NCBI RefSeq assembly: GCF_014779795.1
Contig: NZ_JACXZS010000002.1
Coordinates: 186,001 to 250,000 of the forward strand
Origin: Microbacterium helvum
GTDB taxonomy: Bacteria; Actinomycetota; Actinomycetes; Actinomycetales; Microbacteriaceae
Reading direction: 5' to 3'
Length of the DNA stretch: 64,000 nt
Each line of letters starts with the position of its first letter. Positions within the stretch are counted from its first letter, which is position 1. Positions 42,211 through 49,817 of this stretch are shown piece after piece. The notes under the pieces are model-generated. The model ran no database searches, was not told the DNA's origin, and saw nothing but the letters and a program-made list of their open reading frames with translations. A program made the translations under genes and the position numbers.

Positions 42211-43131
42211 TCAGCCCAGCAGCAGCGTCACGAGGATCAGCACCGGCACGCAGCCGATCGTCGTGAGGAACACGGTGTCGCGCGAGATCGTCTCGCCGAT
42301 GTCGTAGCGCTGCGAGTAGTTGAAGACGTTCTGCGCCGTCGGCAGCGCCGCGAGCACGGTCACGACGAGGACATCGTGCGCGCTCAGGCCGAAGACGAAC
42401 TCGGCCGCCGCCCACGCGACGACCGGCATCGCGATCAGCTTGAGCGCCGTCGCGAGGACGATGTCGCGGCGTCGGCCGGACGGACCGAGCACGCGCTGAC
42501 CGTGCAGCGAGATGCCGTACGCGATGAGCAGCACCGGCACGCAGGCGTTCGCGATGAGCAGCGCCGGCTCGAGCACGATGGGAGGCAGCTCGATGCCGAG
42601 CACCGAGACGAGCGTCCCCAGTGCCGATCCGAGCACGATCGGATTCGTCGCGACGCGTGCCACAGAGCGCCAGAGCGACGTGCGGGCAGTGGTGACGGCA
42701 TCCAGGATCGCCATCGTGATGGGCGTGAAGACCAGCAGCTGCATGAGGATCACCGGCGCCGGATAGGCCGCGCTGCCGAGCAGATACAGCGACAGCGGGA
42801 TGCCGATGTTGTTGGAGTTGACCTGCCCGGCGCTGAGCGCGCCGATGACGGTCTCGCCGACCGAGCGGCGGAACGCGAAGCGTGCGATGAGCGCGTAGAC
42901 GAGGATCACCGCGACCGCCGCGATCGCAGAGACCGGCAGGAGCGACGAGAACAGCGTGTGGACGTCGGCCTGCGACAGCACGGTGAACAGCAGGAACGGC
43001 GACAGCACGAAGAAGGTGAGGCGCGCCAGCACGGGCTTGGCGTGCTCGCCGAGCAGGTCGATCCGGCCCAGGATCCATCCCACCAGGATCGCCACGCCCA
43101 CCACGACGAATCCGGTGAGCGATTCCAGCAT
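42211..43131 (-). CDS. AEC-family (auxin efflux carrier-type) transporter
   Basis: The 306-aa integral membrane protein has about ten helices in the AEC arrangement, opening with LESLTGFVVVGVAILVGWIL and containing the midpoint GQVNSNNIGIPLSLYLLGS. Bacterial AEC carriers export or import organic acids or similar small molecules. A perfect hairpin lies 8 nt upstream of the start codon. The substrate cannot be predicted. Confidence 0.87.
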   Translation of the reverse strand: MLESLTGFVVVGVAILVGWILGRIDLLGEHAKPVLARLTFFVLSPFLLFTVLSQADVHTLFSSLLPVSAIAAVAVILVYALIARFAFRRSVGETVIGALSAGQVNSNNIGIPLSLYLLGSAAYPAPVILMQLLVFTPITMAILDAVTTARTSLWRSVARVATNPIVLGSALGTLVSVLGIELPPIVLEPALLIANACVPVLLIAYGISLHGQRVLGPSGRRRDIVLATALKLIAMPVVAWAAAEFVFGLSAHDVLVVTVLAALPTAQNVFNYSQRYDIGETISRDTVFLTTIGCVPVLILVTLLLG

Positions 43132-43139
43132 GAGTCGAG

Positions 43140-43161
43140 CCTAGAGAAATCGTTCTCTAGG
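43140..43161. promoter_or_regulatory. Inverted repeat in the AEC transporter leader
   Basis: CCTAGAGAA (43140-43148) and TTCTCTAGG (43153-43161) are perfect 9-bp arms around ATCG. The near arm ends 8 nt before the transporter's ATG at 43131, where the ribosome site would be. No Shine-Dalgarno lies closer. It could be an operator or an RNA hairpin limiting translation. Confidence 0.5.
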
Positions 43162-43203
43162 CGGGAATCGTGTGTCGGGGTCTGACAGACTGTCTCGCTG
43201 AGA

Positions 43204-43250
43204 AGACAGGCCCGTGGTGAACAGACAGGCCCGTGGTGAACAGACAGGGG
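43204..43250. repeat. Tandem 19-bp repeat upstream of the PPOX gene
   Basis: AGACAGGCCCGTGGTGAAC occurs at 43204-43222 and 43223-43241, followed by a partial third unit (AGACAGGGG) to 43250. The partial unit supplies AGGGGAG, the ribosome site of the following gene. It looks like slippage duplication in the leader. Confidence 0.85.
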
Positions 43251-43256
43251 AGTCGG

Positions 43257-43706
43257 ATGCCGGAACCACGTGATCGAGCCACACGCAAGGCCGACTTGAT
43301 TCGGGCGCTCACGGCGCCGGCCGCCGACGTCTGGGTGGCGACGGCATCGCCGGATGCCGTGCCCCATCTCGTGCCGCTGTCGCTGGCGTGGATCGACGAG
43401 CGCGCCGTGATCGCGCTGGATGCGGCATCCATCACGGCACGCAATCTGCTGCGTTCGGGCGTCGCGCGTCTCGCCGTGGGCCCGACACGCGATGTCGCCG
43501 TGCTGGATGTGTCGCTGGACCGCTCTGCGGGCGTCGATGAGGATGCGGCGCTCGGCGAGGCCTACGCGGCTCAGGCCGACTGGGATCCGCGCGGCCTCAG
43601 CGGCTACGTCTTCCTGGTGCTGCGGCCCACGCGCATCCAGGCCTGGCGTGAGTCGAACGAGCTGTCCGGTCGCGTGCTGATGCGCGATGGTGCGTGGGTG
43701 GTCTGA
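43257..43706 (+). CDS. PPOX-class flavin/F420-dependent oxidoreductase family protein
   Basis: The 149-aa split-barrel protein starts at ATG 43257, after AGGGGAG. Pyridoxamine-phosphate-oxidase-fold features include VWVATASPDAVPHLVPLSLA near residue 23 and NLLRSGVARLAVGPTRDVAV. Such small proteins bind FMN or F420; the cofactor cannot be told here. An in-frame GTG in the repeat could give a longer product but has no better support. Confidence 0.8.
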   Translation: MPEPRDRATRKADLIRALTAPAADVWVATASPDAVPHLVPLSLAWIDERAVIALDAASITARNLLRSGVARLAVGPTRDVAVLDVSLDRSAGVDEDAALGEAYAAQADWDPRGLSGYVFLVLRPTRIQAWRESNELSGRVLMRDGAWVV

Positions 43707-44132
43707 GAGGACCTGCGCGCGCCGTTCGAGTCTTGCGTGAGATTGCGTGAAGTCTTGCGGTGGCTTGCGTGAGATGACAACTGGGTCATCGGGCGCGTCG
43801 CGCACCCTCGGCGGGGTTCTCGCGAGCGAGTGGATGCCGGCGGCAACCCCTTCTGGAGTGGTTGAAGGTCGAGAGGGGCTGGTGGCGAGGTCTCGGCCAC
43901 CTGCGAAGGATCGCCGATAATACACATTATGTCAGATCGCGTGGAGCTGACTCAGTCGGTGCGGTTTCGACGCTCCCCTCGATCTCGCTCGCGCGTGAGC
44001 CACCGCTGGGGCTTGTGGCGCTGGGCGTCTTCCGCTGAAATGACTCGTGATCTCGTTCTTTCCCGTGTGTTCGCGTGGCCGGCCCTGACAACCGCGTCGA
44101 GATCGGTTCAGTGAGTTCCTGAGGAGCCAGGC
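43707..44132. other. 426-bp stretch without a convincing gene
   Basis: The first third holds degenerate copies of a TTGCGTGAGA-like word (exact 12-mers at 43732-43743 and 43764-43775, partial copies at 43743-43750 and 43751-43759) and a GATGAC/GTCATC hairpin (43773-43790). The last half holds an AT-rich inverted repeat ATAAT-ACAC-ATTAT (43917-43930), a possible -10 GATAAT (43916-43921) and a weak 61-codon frame. GC is lower than in flanking genes. Confidence 0.6.
43929..44114 (+). CDS. Possible small leaderless ORF (61 aa), doubtful
   Basis: ATG 43929 lies 7 nt after the -10-like GATAAT, the spacing of a leaderless start. The predicted peptide is Arg/Ser/Trp-rich, resembles nothing recognised, and its codon use is not that of neighbouring genes. 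It ends 18 nt before the next gene's ATG. Non-coding leader RNA is an equally good reading. Confidence 0.2.
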   Translation: MSDRVELTQSVRFRRSPRSRSRVSHRWGLWRWASSAEMTRDLVLSRVFAWPALTTASRSVQ

Positions 44133-44606
44133 ATGAAGAAGCGAACGATCATCGCAGGCGCAATCGTCGTCGCGGCCGGTCTGGTGACGGTCGGCGGGCT
44201 GTCCGCGTTCGGTGGGTCACCTGCGAACCCTGAAGCAGGTCCCCTGCCCGACGGTGTGACCGTCGTCACTCAGCAGGTGTACGACGACGCCTACGCGAAG
44301 CTCAAAGCCTGCATGAAAGAAGGTGGCGCCTCGCTCGCCGCCGAGCGGGTCGTCGGTGGTGTGTACGAGTTCTCCGTCCTGGCGTGGGAGATGCCGGTGT
44401 ACGACGAGTGCTACGTCGACTTCGCGCCGATCGACTTCAGGTGGCAGGTCGCCCATTCGTACGAGTCTGAGACATTCATCAGATACCGCGAGTGCCTGAC
44501 CGACATGGGCATCGAGCCGGGCAAGGATGCCGACGCGGTCCTGGCGCAGGTCGAAGAGAGCGGCATGGACGTCAGGACGTGCTTCGAGCCGGCAGCGAAC
44601 GGGTGA
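44133..44606 (+). CDS. Secreted or membrane-anchored protein of unknown function
   Basis: The 157-aa product has a Lys-Lys-Arg start and a hydrophobic segment at residues 6-28 (IIAGAIVVAAGLVTVGGLSA), a signal peptide or anchor. Four cysteines follow in the mature part, in ACMKEG, DECYVD, RECLTD and RTCFEP contexts, which could form two disulphides. GAGGAG precedes ATG 44133. No family was recognised. It is transcribed toward the convergent NUDIX gene. Confidence 0.7.
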   Translation: MKKRTIIAGAIVVAAGLVTVGGLSAFGGSPANPEAGPLPDGVTVVTQQVYDDAYAKLKACMKEGGASLAAERVVGGVYEFSVLAWEMPVYDECYVDFAPIDFRWQVAHSYESETFIRYRECLTDMGIEPGKDADAVLAQVEESGMDVRTCFEPAANG

Positions 44607-44653
44607 ATGCTCCTCCGAAGCACTGAACCGGCATCACGGCGGCACCGCCCCCG

Positions 44654-44671
44654 TGACGCATCGATGCGTCA
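44654..44671. repeat. 18-bp perfect palindrome at the NUDIX stop
   Basis: TGACGCATCGATGCGTCA is self-complementary over all 18 positions and covers the NUDIX stop codon. It lies between two convergent genes and follows a GGCGG/CCGCC mini-hairpin. It may help end transcription, though it lacks a loop. Confidence 0.5.
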
Positions 44672-45130
44672 GTCGTACAGGCCGGCATCCGTCAGGATCG
44701 GGACGACATAGGGCTGTGCGGCCAGGCTCCGAAGGTCTTCTCGCATGAACCACGCGACGTCGGCCAGCTCGTCTTCTTCGAGCGTGAACGAGTCCGACCC
44801 GAGGCGGCACTCGTAGGCGGCTGTGACGTATGCGCACCGATCGCCGTTCGGGTAGGTGATGAACATCCTCTCGCCGCCGTAGACGCCGATGATCCGGTCG
44901 ACCGTCGCATCGACGCCGAGTTCTTCGCGGATCTCACGGACGATCGCGGTGGCCGGCTCCTCCCCCGGCTCCAGACCTCCGCCGATGAGAGCCCATTGCT
45001 CATCGCCGTGGGACCGCGCCAGCAGAACCCGCCCTCGATCATCGCGGATCACTGCGGACACGGCCGGAAGAAGCAGCAGGTCGTGGCCGACTCGCTCTCG
45101 AAGTGACGTGAGGTACGGCGAGGCAGGCAT
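44669..45130 (-). CDS. NUDIX hydrolase
   Basis: The 153-aa pyrophosphohydrolase contains a complete NUDIX box, GGLEPGEEPATAIVREIREE followed by LGV, at about residues 48-71. ATG 45130 is chosen because TAGGCT lies 7 nt upstream on the minus strand with no ribosome site. The long frame upstream has no homology and crosses the promoter. Substrates of this family are nucleoside diphosphate derivatives; the specific one is unknown. Confidence 0.85.
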   Translation of the reverse strand: MPASPYLTSLRERVGHDLLLLPAVSAVIRDDRGRVLLARSHGDEQWALIGGGLEPGEEPATAIVREIREELGVDATVDRIIGVYGGERMFITYPNGDRCAYVTAAYECRLGSDSFTLEEDELADVAWFMREDLRSLAAQPYVVPILTDAGLYD

Positions 45131-45137
45131 GATCGAC

Positions 45138-45182
45138 AGCCTAGGGTCCCGCTCCCCCGGCATCGCCGCGGCTTCGTACACT
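45138..45182. promoter_or_regulatory. Divergent leaderless-type promoters (NUDIX and GNAT)
   Basis: On the minus strand TAGGCT (45138-45143) ends 7 nt before ATG 45130. On the plus strand TACACT (45177-45182) ends 6 nt before ATG 45189. Neither gene has a clear ribosome site. Confidence 0.6.
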
Positions 45183-45188
45183 GTCTGC

Positions 45189-45737
45189 ATGATCTCGCTC
45201 GTGCTCCCCGATCGCTCCCGTTGGAACTCATGGGTTGCGGCGATGGACGAGTTCGACGGCGCGGTGCTGCACGGCTTCTCCACGTTCGGATTCGACGACG
45301 CCGATCTGCGGACGTCCGACGTCTTCGATCAGTGGCTGCGGCGCGAGGTCCTCCAGCGGTCGGAAGGCCAGGACGGTTTCGTGCCCGCCACCGTCTGGTG
45401 GATCATCGATGACGCGGATCCCTCGGAAGTCCTCGGCTCGATCCACCTTCGCCACGAGCTCAACGACCTGCTCCTGGCGGAGGGCGGGCACATCGGGTAC
45501 GCCGTGCGCCCCTCGGCGCGCGGCCGCGGCGTTGCGACCGCAGCGCTGGAGCTCTGCCTGGAAGAGGCTCGACGGCGCGGAATCACGCGGATCCTGCTGG
45601 TCTGCGAGACGGACAACTCCCTGTCTCGGCGGACCATCCTGTCGGCGGGCGGTGTGCTGGAGAACACGCACGGCATCTTCGAGCGGTACTGGATCGCACT
45701 CGACGGATCCCGCGGACGAGTGGATGCCTCGCACTGA
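45189..45737 (+). CDS. GNAT-family N-acetyltransferase
   Basis: The 182-aa protein carries the acetyl-CoA-binding loop SARGRGVATAALELCLEEAR (Q/RxxGxG/A type) at about residues 115-135 and a preceding strand GGHIGYAVRP. The GNAT fold ends with ENTHGIFERYWI. ATG 45189 is fixed by the -10 hexamer 6 nt upstream. It diverges from the NUDIX gene. The acceptor amine is unknown; RimJ-like or small-molecule acetylation are both possible. Confidence 0.83.
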   Translation: MISLVLPDRSRWNSWVAAMDEFDGAVLHGFSTFGFDDADLRTSDVFDQWLRREVLQRSEGQDGFVPATVWWIIDDADPSEVLGSIHLRHELNDLLLAEGGHIGYAVRPSARGRGVATAALELCLEEARRRGITRILLVCETDNSLSRRTILSAGGVLENTHGIFERYWIALDGSRGRVDASH

Positions 45738-45761
45738 CCCGCGACGGGTGTCCGGGGTATC

Positions 45762-46121
45762 TCAGCCTGGGCCGTTCGGATGGGCCAGATCGTAGGCCCG
45801 TGACACCTTCTGGGGCACGACCATGCGCCATGCGTCCACGACGAACTCGCGGGCTTCCGCGGGATCGAGCGCGGCGAGATCCGAACTCACCCAGTGGAAC
45901 CGCAGATCGGACGGTGACGGTAGCCGGAACTTGTCGGGTTGGCCCCCGATGAGCCCGTCACGCATCTCTTTCGGGAACGCGAACTCCATGGTGCGCTCGT
46001 CACGCGAGAAGGCGACGTAGACCAGCTGTGCGACACGGAACTTCAGTCTGCCGCGCACGACGACTTCGTATGAGCGTTCGAGGCTGGATCCCAGCGCTCG
46101 CACATCTTCGATCGTCGCCAT
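45762..46121 (-). CDS. MmcQ/YjbR-family protein
   Basis: The 119-aa protein has the double-wing MmcQ/YjbR fold signature: an N-terminal helix (MATIEDVRALGSSLERSYEV), FRVAQLVYVAFSRDE, and the C-terminal LAALDPAEAREFVVDAWRMV with VPQKV. These proteins are sometimes called DNA-binding, but the function is unproven. ATG 46121 follows GGAGG and gives the family N terminus; an upstream in-frame ATG does not. Confidence 0.83.
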   Translation of the reverse strand: MATIEDVRALGSSLERSYEVVVRGRLKFRVAQLVYVAFSRDERTMEFAFPKEMRDGLIGGQPDKFRLPSPSDLRFHWVSSDLAALDPAEAREFVVDAWRMVVPQKVSRAYDLAHPNGPG

Positions 46122-46282
46122 TCTCGACCTCCACCCACGAGAATATGACCTCATCCCCGGTCTCGACAGGTCTTCGCGTTGTGAAACAAAGTCTCGACAG
46201 TCGTGACGATCCGGGCGGCGACAGATGTCAGGTTACGACGGGAAAATCAACGGAAAACCTGGCAATCGCCGAATAAAGCTAC

Positions 46283-46288
46283 TAAACT
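46283..46288 (+). promoter_or_regulatory. -10 hexamer for the DUF222-HNH gene (leaderless)
   Basis: TAAACT ends 6 nt before ATG 46295 with no ribosome site. The 173-nt gap before it also has two direct copies of GTCTCGACAG (46160-46169 and 46191-46200) and is AT-richer than its surroundings. Confidence 0.5.
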
Positions 46289-46294
46289 GGGCCA

Positions 46295-47654
46295 ATGGAG
46301 CCCTCCCTCTCGCCGGTCGTTGAGCGAGTGGACCATGCGTTCGTGCTGGGTGAGCTTTTCATGGATGCCGAGGCCGCCCAGTTCGAGACGAACAGACGTG
46401 CCGCGCGTCAGTGCGAGCACCTCGCGGAGGTCCTGGAGTTCGCGCGTGCGCATCCGGACCTTTATGTGAATCCGGATTTCGATCCGAGGCTGTCCGGCGG
46501 CGTCCCGCCGATGGGCGGCGATGCGGCACTCGCCGAACGGTGCGCCGTGCTGGAGGCATCCTCGAGGCTGCGGTTGACGGAGACCGAGGTGCGTTCCTCG
46601 GCGGCGTTGGCGCAGCAGGCGCGCGACGTGCTCCCCTGGGTATGGGGTGCCGCGCGGGACGGGATCGTGACACTCGCACATGTGCGAGCTGCGGTCGCCC
46701 AGGTGACGGCGTTCGACGGTGATGCTGATCTGCTGGATGTGTTCGACGAGGCGATGCGCGAGGTGGTGGTCTCAGCCACGGTCGCGGGCACGAGGCGTCA
46801 GGCTCGGGTCCTCGCCGATCGTCTGACGGGCCGGACTCGGACGCAGCGGCATGCCGAGGCTTTCGTCCGTCGCCGGACGTACGTCGAACACGTCGCGGAC
46901 GGCATGTCATGGGTACGGATTGGTCACGACGGAACGCGCGCACGCCATCGATCGAGGGCTGACGCGGTCAGCGAAGGGGATGACCGTCGAGCAGCGCGAC
47001 GGGCGCACGGACGCGCAGATCCGTGCGGATCTGTTCGCCGATCTGCTCAGTGGCGGCGAGGTGTCGACAGCGAAAGTGAAGGTGCTGGTCACGGTTCCGC
47101 TGGATCGGCTCGCGCCCGAGGCCGGCGCGAGCGTTCGCACGCAGATCTTCGGCGCTGCCGGCCTCGATCTGAACGCAGAGTGCCTGATACCCGGCATCGG
47201 GCCGATCGACGACGCGACCGCCCGGCAACTGCTCCTGGACGCAGGCGCGTTCACCCGGGTGATCACCGATCCCGTGACCGGCGTGGTCCTCGACATGGAC
47301 CGCCGCGCTCGGAAGGCGACGCGCGCACAGCGCGAGTGGCTTGCCCTGGTTCATGGGACGTGCGCCCGCGACGGGTGCGAACGACTGGCGATCGACTCCG
47401 ATATCGACCACCACTGCGCGTTCCACGGCCCTGGCCGAGGCGAGACCGACATCGGAAATCTCGACCCGCTGTGCGCCCCTGACCATGCCCTCAAGGACAC
47501 CACGCTGCTCCGACATCACCGTCGCGACGATGGCAGCATCGAGGTGCGGTTTCCGGACGGGCATCACACCCGGCATCCCTTCGCGGGGTTGACGGACCGT
47601 GTTCGCCGACTGCTCGACAGCCGCCCCGTGCTGGGCGACACCCCGCCGTTCTGA
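46295..47654 (+). pseudogene. DUF222-HNH endonuclease gene with internal frameshift
   Basis: The first frame encodes the DUF222 domain (residues 1 to about 208: FVLGELFMDAEAAQFETNRR and ALAQQARDVLPWVWGAAR) up to DGMSWVR. Homology then continues in the +1-shifted frame from LVTTERAHAIDRGLTRSAKG (46920) through the HNH domain (CARDGC, IDHHC, NLDPLCAPDHALKD) to the stop at 47654. Removing one base near 46919 would restore a 452-codon gene. The family is related to mycobacterial REP13E12 proteins, which are repeated in genomes. A sequencing error or frameshifting is the alternative to decay. Confidence 0.8.
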
Positions 47655-47677
47655 CCCGGTGGGACACCGGGCGAGCC

Positions 47678-48232
47678 TCAGTCCAGCGTCATCACGGACT
47701 GCTCATTGGTCGCGGTGTCGCAGGTGGTGATGCGCCATTTCGGGGTGCCGTCCTCCATCACGCGCGTCATCTCGACGATGAGCGGACTCGGCCACTGCTC
47801 GCCCGAAGACATGGCCGCGCCGACCGCGCTGCTGCCGGTCGGCTGCTGCTCGGCGTCGGTGAGCTCGGTCTCTTGCGTGCTCAGGATCTCGAGCGTCCGG
47901 ACATCGACGAGCGACTCCCTCCCGAAGCTCGGATCGTCGACGCGCTCGCCGAACGCGTCCTCCCTGGTGTCCGCGCTCCGGATGCGCCACATCCATTCGG
48001 AGTCGACGTACTCGAGTCGCAGACCGACGACGCTTCCGCCTACCGCGGCGGACTCGCCCGGCAACGACTCCAGGAAGTCTGACGGCCACGACAGCTCGGG
48101 TGGCATGCAGGTGCCCGGGTAATCGTCTCCGACGGCCTCCGGCGGCGGCGCGACACTCGCCGAGCACGCCGTGCACAGAGCGAGCACCGTCGGGGCGGTC
48201 ATGCTGAGGGCGATACGACGGACTGTGCCCAT
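47678..48232 (-). CDS. Putative lipoprotein of unknown function
   Basis: The 184-aa protein begins MGTVRRIALSMTAPTVLALC, ending in a Cys at residue 23 (CTAC-S). The lipobox is imperfect because Cys replaces the usual Leu at -3. The rest is soluble, with Trp-rich and acidic segments (SWPSDFLESLPGES and SEWMWRIRSAD). AAGGAG lies upstream of ATG 48232, which argues against the longer upstream reading. No family was recognised. It converges with the frameshifted HNH gene. Confidence 0.7.
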   Translation of the reverse strand: MGTVRRIALSMTAPTVLALCTACSASVAPPPEAVGDDYPGTCMPPELSWPSDFLESLPGESAAVGGSVVGLRLEYVDSEWMWRIRSADTREDAFGERVDDPSFGRESLVDVRTLEILSTQETELTDAEQQPTGSSAVGAAMSSGEQWPSPLIVEMTRVMEDGTPKWRITTCDTATNEQSVMTLD

Positions 48233-48273
48233 CGGCACTCCTTCCCGTGGCGGTCGTGGGTTGCGTTCCGAGC

Positions 48274-48279
48274 CAGAAT
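48274..48279 (+). promoter_or_regulatory. -10-like hexamer for the epimerase gene (leaderless)
   Basis: CAGAAT ends 6 nt before ATG 48286 and no ribosome site is present. It fits the (T/C)ANNNT pattern seen at other starts in the window. Confidence 0.4.
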
Positions 48280-48285
48280 AGACGG

Positions 48286-49215
48286 ATGCGTGCGGTGATC
48301 CTCGGCGGGACTGGTGCGATCGGCGGGGCGGCGGCGTCACGGCTGGCGCGAGCTGGTTGGGCCGTCGATGTGACGGGGCGCTCCCCCGAACTCATGCCGC
48401 AGCAGCTTCGCGATGCGGGAGTGCGGTTCCACGAGATCGACCGTGACGACACATCGGCGATCGAGCGCCTCATCGGCTCCGGCGCCGATCTGCTCGTCGA
48501 CCTGCTCGCGTATCGTGCCGCGCAGGCCCGAGCCCTCGTTCCGGCGCTGGGCGCGGTGGGCTCCCCCGTCGTGATCTCGTCCCGCGCTGTGTATGTCGAT
48601 GCCGAGGGACATCACATCAACGGCGATGCCCCTCCGCGATTCCCCGTTCCGCTCGCTGAATCCCATCCGACGCTTCCGCCCGCGGGCGACGACGTCGACC
48701 CGTATACGCGCGAGGGCTACGCGCCGTGCAAGGTCGCCGTGGAGCGGGTGCTGCTCGACAGCGGGCTGCCGGTCACCGTGATCCGGCCCTCGAAGGTGCA
48801 CGGCAGATGGGCTCGCAATGCGCGCACGCGGATGTTCGTCGAGCGGATGGTGCGCGGCGACGAGGCGATCCCGCTCGCCCGGCGGGGAGCATCCATCGAT
48901 CACCTCACGGCGGCCGACAACACCGCGGCGCTCATCGAGACCGTGGCGGGGTCACCCGCCGCGCGTGTGCTGAACAGTGCCGACCCGGATGCCCCGTCCG
49001 CGGCTGAGATCGTGCGCGCCATCGGCGATGCACTCGAGTGGCGAGGCCGCATCGAGCTGCTGCCGGGTGACGAGGACCGTGGAGCGCACCCGTGGGCCGC
49101 GCCCAACCCGATCGTGCTCGACACCACCGCTGCGCGGCGGCTGGGGTACCGACCCGTGGGGCGCGGCATCGACCTCATCGCGGACGAGGCGCGCTGGGTG
49201 GCCACGACGCTCTGA
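48286..49215 (+). CDS. NAD-dependent epimerase/dehydratase family protein
   Basis: The 309-aa extended SDR begins MRAVILGGTGAIGG with the NAD-binding glycine motif. VVISSRAVYVDAEGHH and YAPCKVAVERVLLD follow in the positions of the catalytic Ser and Tyr/Lys region, although the usual Y-x3-K is changed to Y-x3-K in YAPCK. The C-terminal part has VIRPSKVHG and a substrate domain. It resembles reductases of unclear substrate. GTG 48247 would add 13 residues but has no support. Confidence 0.8.
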   Translation: MRAVILGGTGAIGGAAASRLARAGWAVDVTGRSPELMPQQLRDAGVRFHEIDRDDTSAIERLIGSGADLLVDLLAYRAAQARALVPALGAVGSPVVISSRAVYVDAEGHHINGDAPPRFPVPLAESHPTLPPAGDDVDPYTREGYAPCKVAVERVLLDSGLPVTVIRPSKVHGRWARNARTRMFVERMVRGDEAIPLARRGASIDHLTAADNTAALIETVAGSPAARVLNSADPDAPSAAEIVRAIGDALEWRGRIELLPGDEDRGAHPWAAPNPIVLDTTAARRLGYRPVGRGIDLIADEARWVATTL

Positions 49216-49235
49216 CGCTCTGCCAAGCTGGACGC

Positions 49236-49736
49236 GTGCCTGCCGATGCGGCTCGAGAGCTGTATGTGGTGGTCGCGCTGCCCGAACCGCTCAGCGTAGC
49301 TGCGATGATCAGCCGCCGTGCGTGGCCGGCGCACGTCACGCTCGCCTCGAACTTCGTCGTGGACGGCGGGCCCGAAACGGTGACCCGTGCGGTCGCGGAC
49401 TGCTGCGTCGACGAGCCGCCGCTGCGACTCCGTTTCGCAGAGCAGGCGTGGTTCGGACCCCGCCACGACATCGCGGTCCAGCTCGTCGAGTCGGCCCAGA
49501 TCATCGCCCTGCACGAGCGATTGGCCGTGGCGCTCGAAGCGCTCGCCGGCTTCGGCGCGGAGACCCCCGAGTACTGGCGCGAGGGCTACCGCCCGCACGT
49601 GACACACGTCCCGGGGGTGGTGACGTCACCCGGCATGACCGCGCAGTTGCGCTTCCTCGCGATCGCCGTCATGACGGGCAGCACGGCCACGATCATCTCG
49701 GCCATCGATTTGGGGCGGGATGCCGGCGGCAGCTGA
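49236..49736 (+). CDS. 2H phosphoesterase / 2'-5' RNA ligase-like protein
   Basis: The 166-aa product starts at GTG 49236 and has two H-x-T motifs, PAHVTLASNF near residue 32 and RPHVTHVPGV near residue 120. These are the paired catalytic signatures of the 2H phosphoesterase superfamily. Such proteins open or close 2',3'-cyclic phosphates on RNA or nucleotides. It sits 20 nt after the epimerase and may be cotranscribed, or start from CAAGCT (49224-49229), 6 nt upstream. The substrate is unknown. Confidence 0.72.
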   Translation: MPADAARELYVVVALPEPLSVAAMISRRAWPAHVTLASNFVVDGGPETVTRAVADCCVDEPPLRLRFAEQAWFGPRHDIAVQLVESAQIIALHERLAVALEALAGFGAETPEYWREGYRPHVTHVPGVVTSPGMTAQLRFLAIAVMTGSTATIISAIDLGRDAGGS

Positions 49737-49817
49737 ATCCTCGGCGGACGAGGCTCACGTGCCTCAGCAGGGTGGCGATCCCGGCCGGCATGCCGACCGG
49801 GATCGCCCCGTGTGTGA

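Noticed and set aside
43204..43250. Possible CRISPR-like repeat
   Set aside because: There are only 2.5 adjacent copies without spacers and no cas genes, so it is a tandem duplication.
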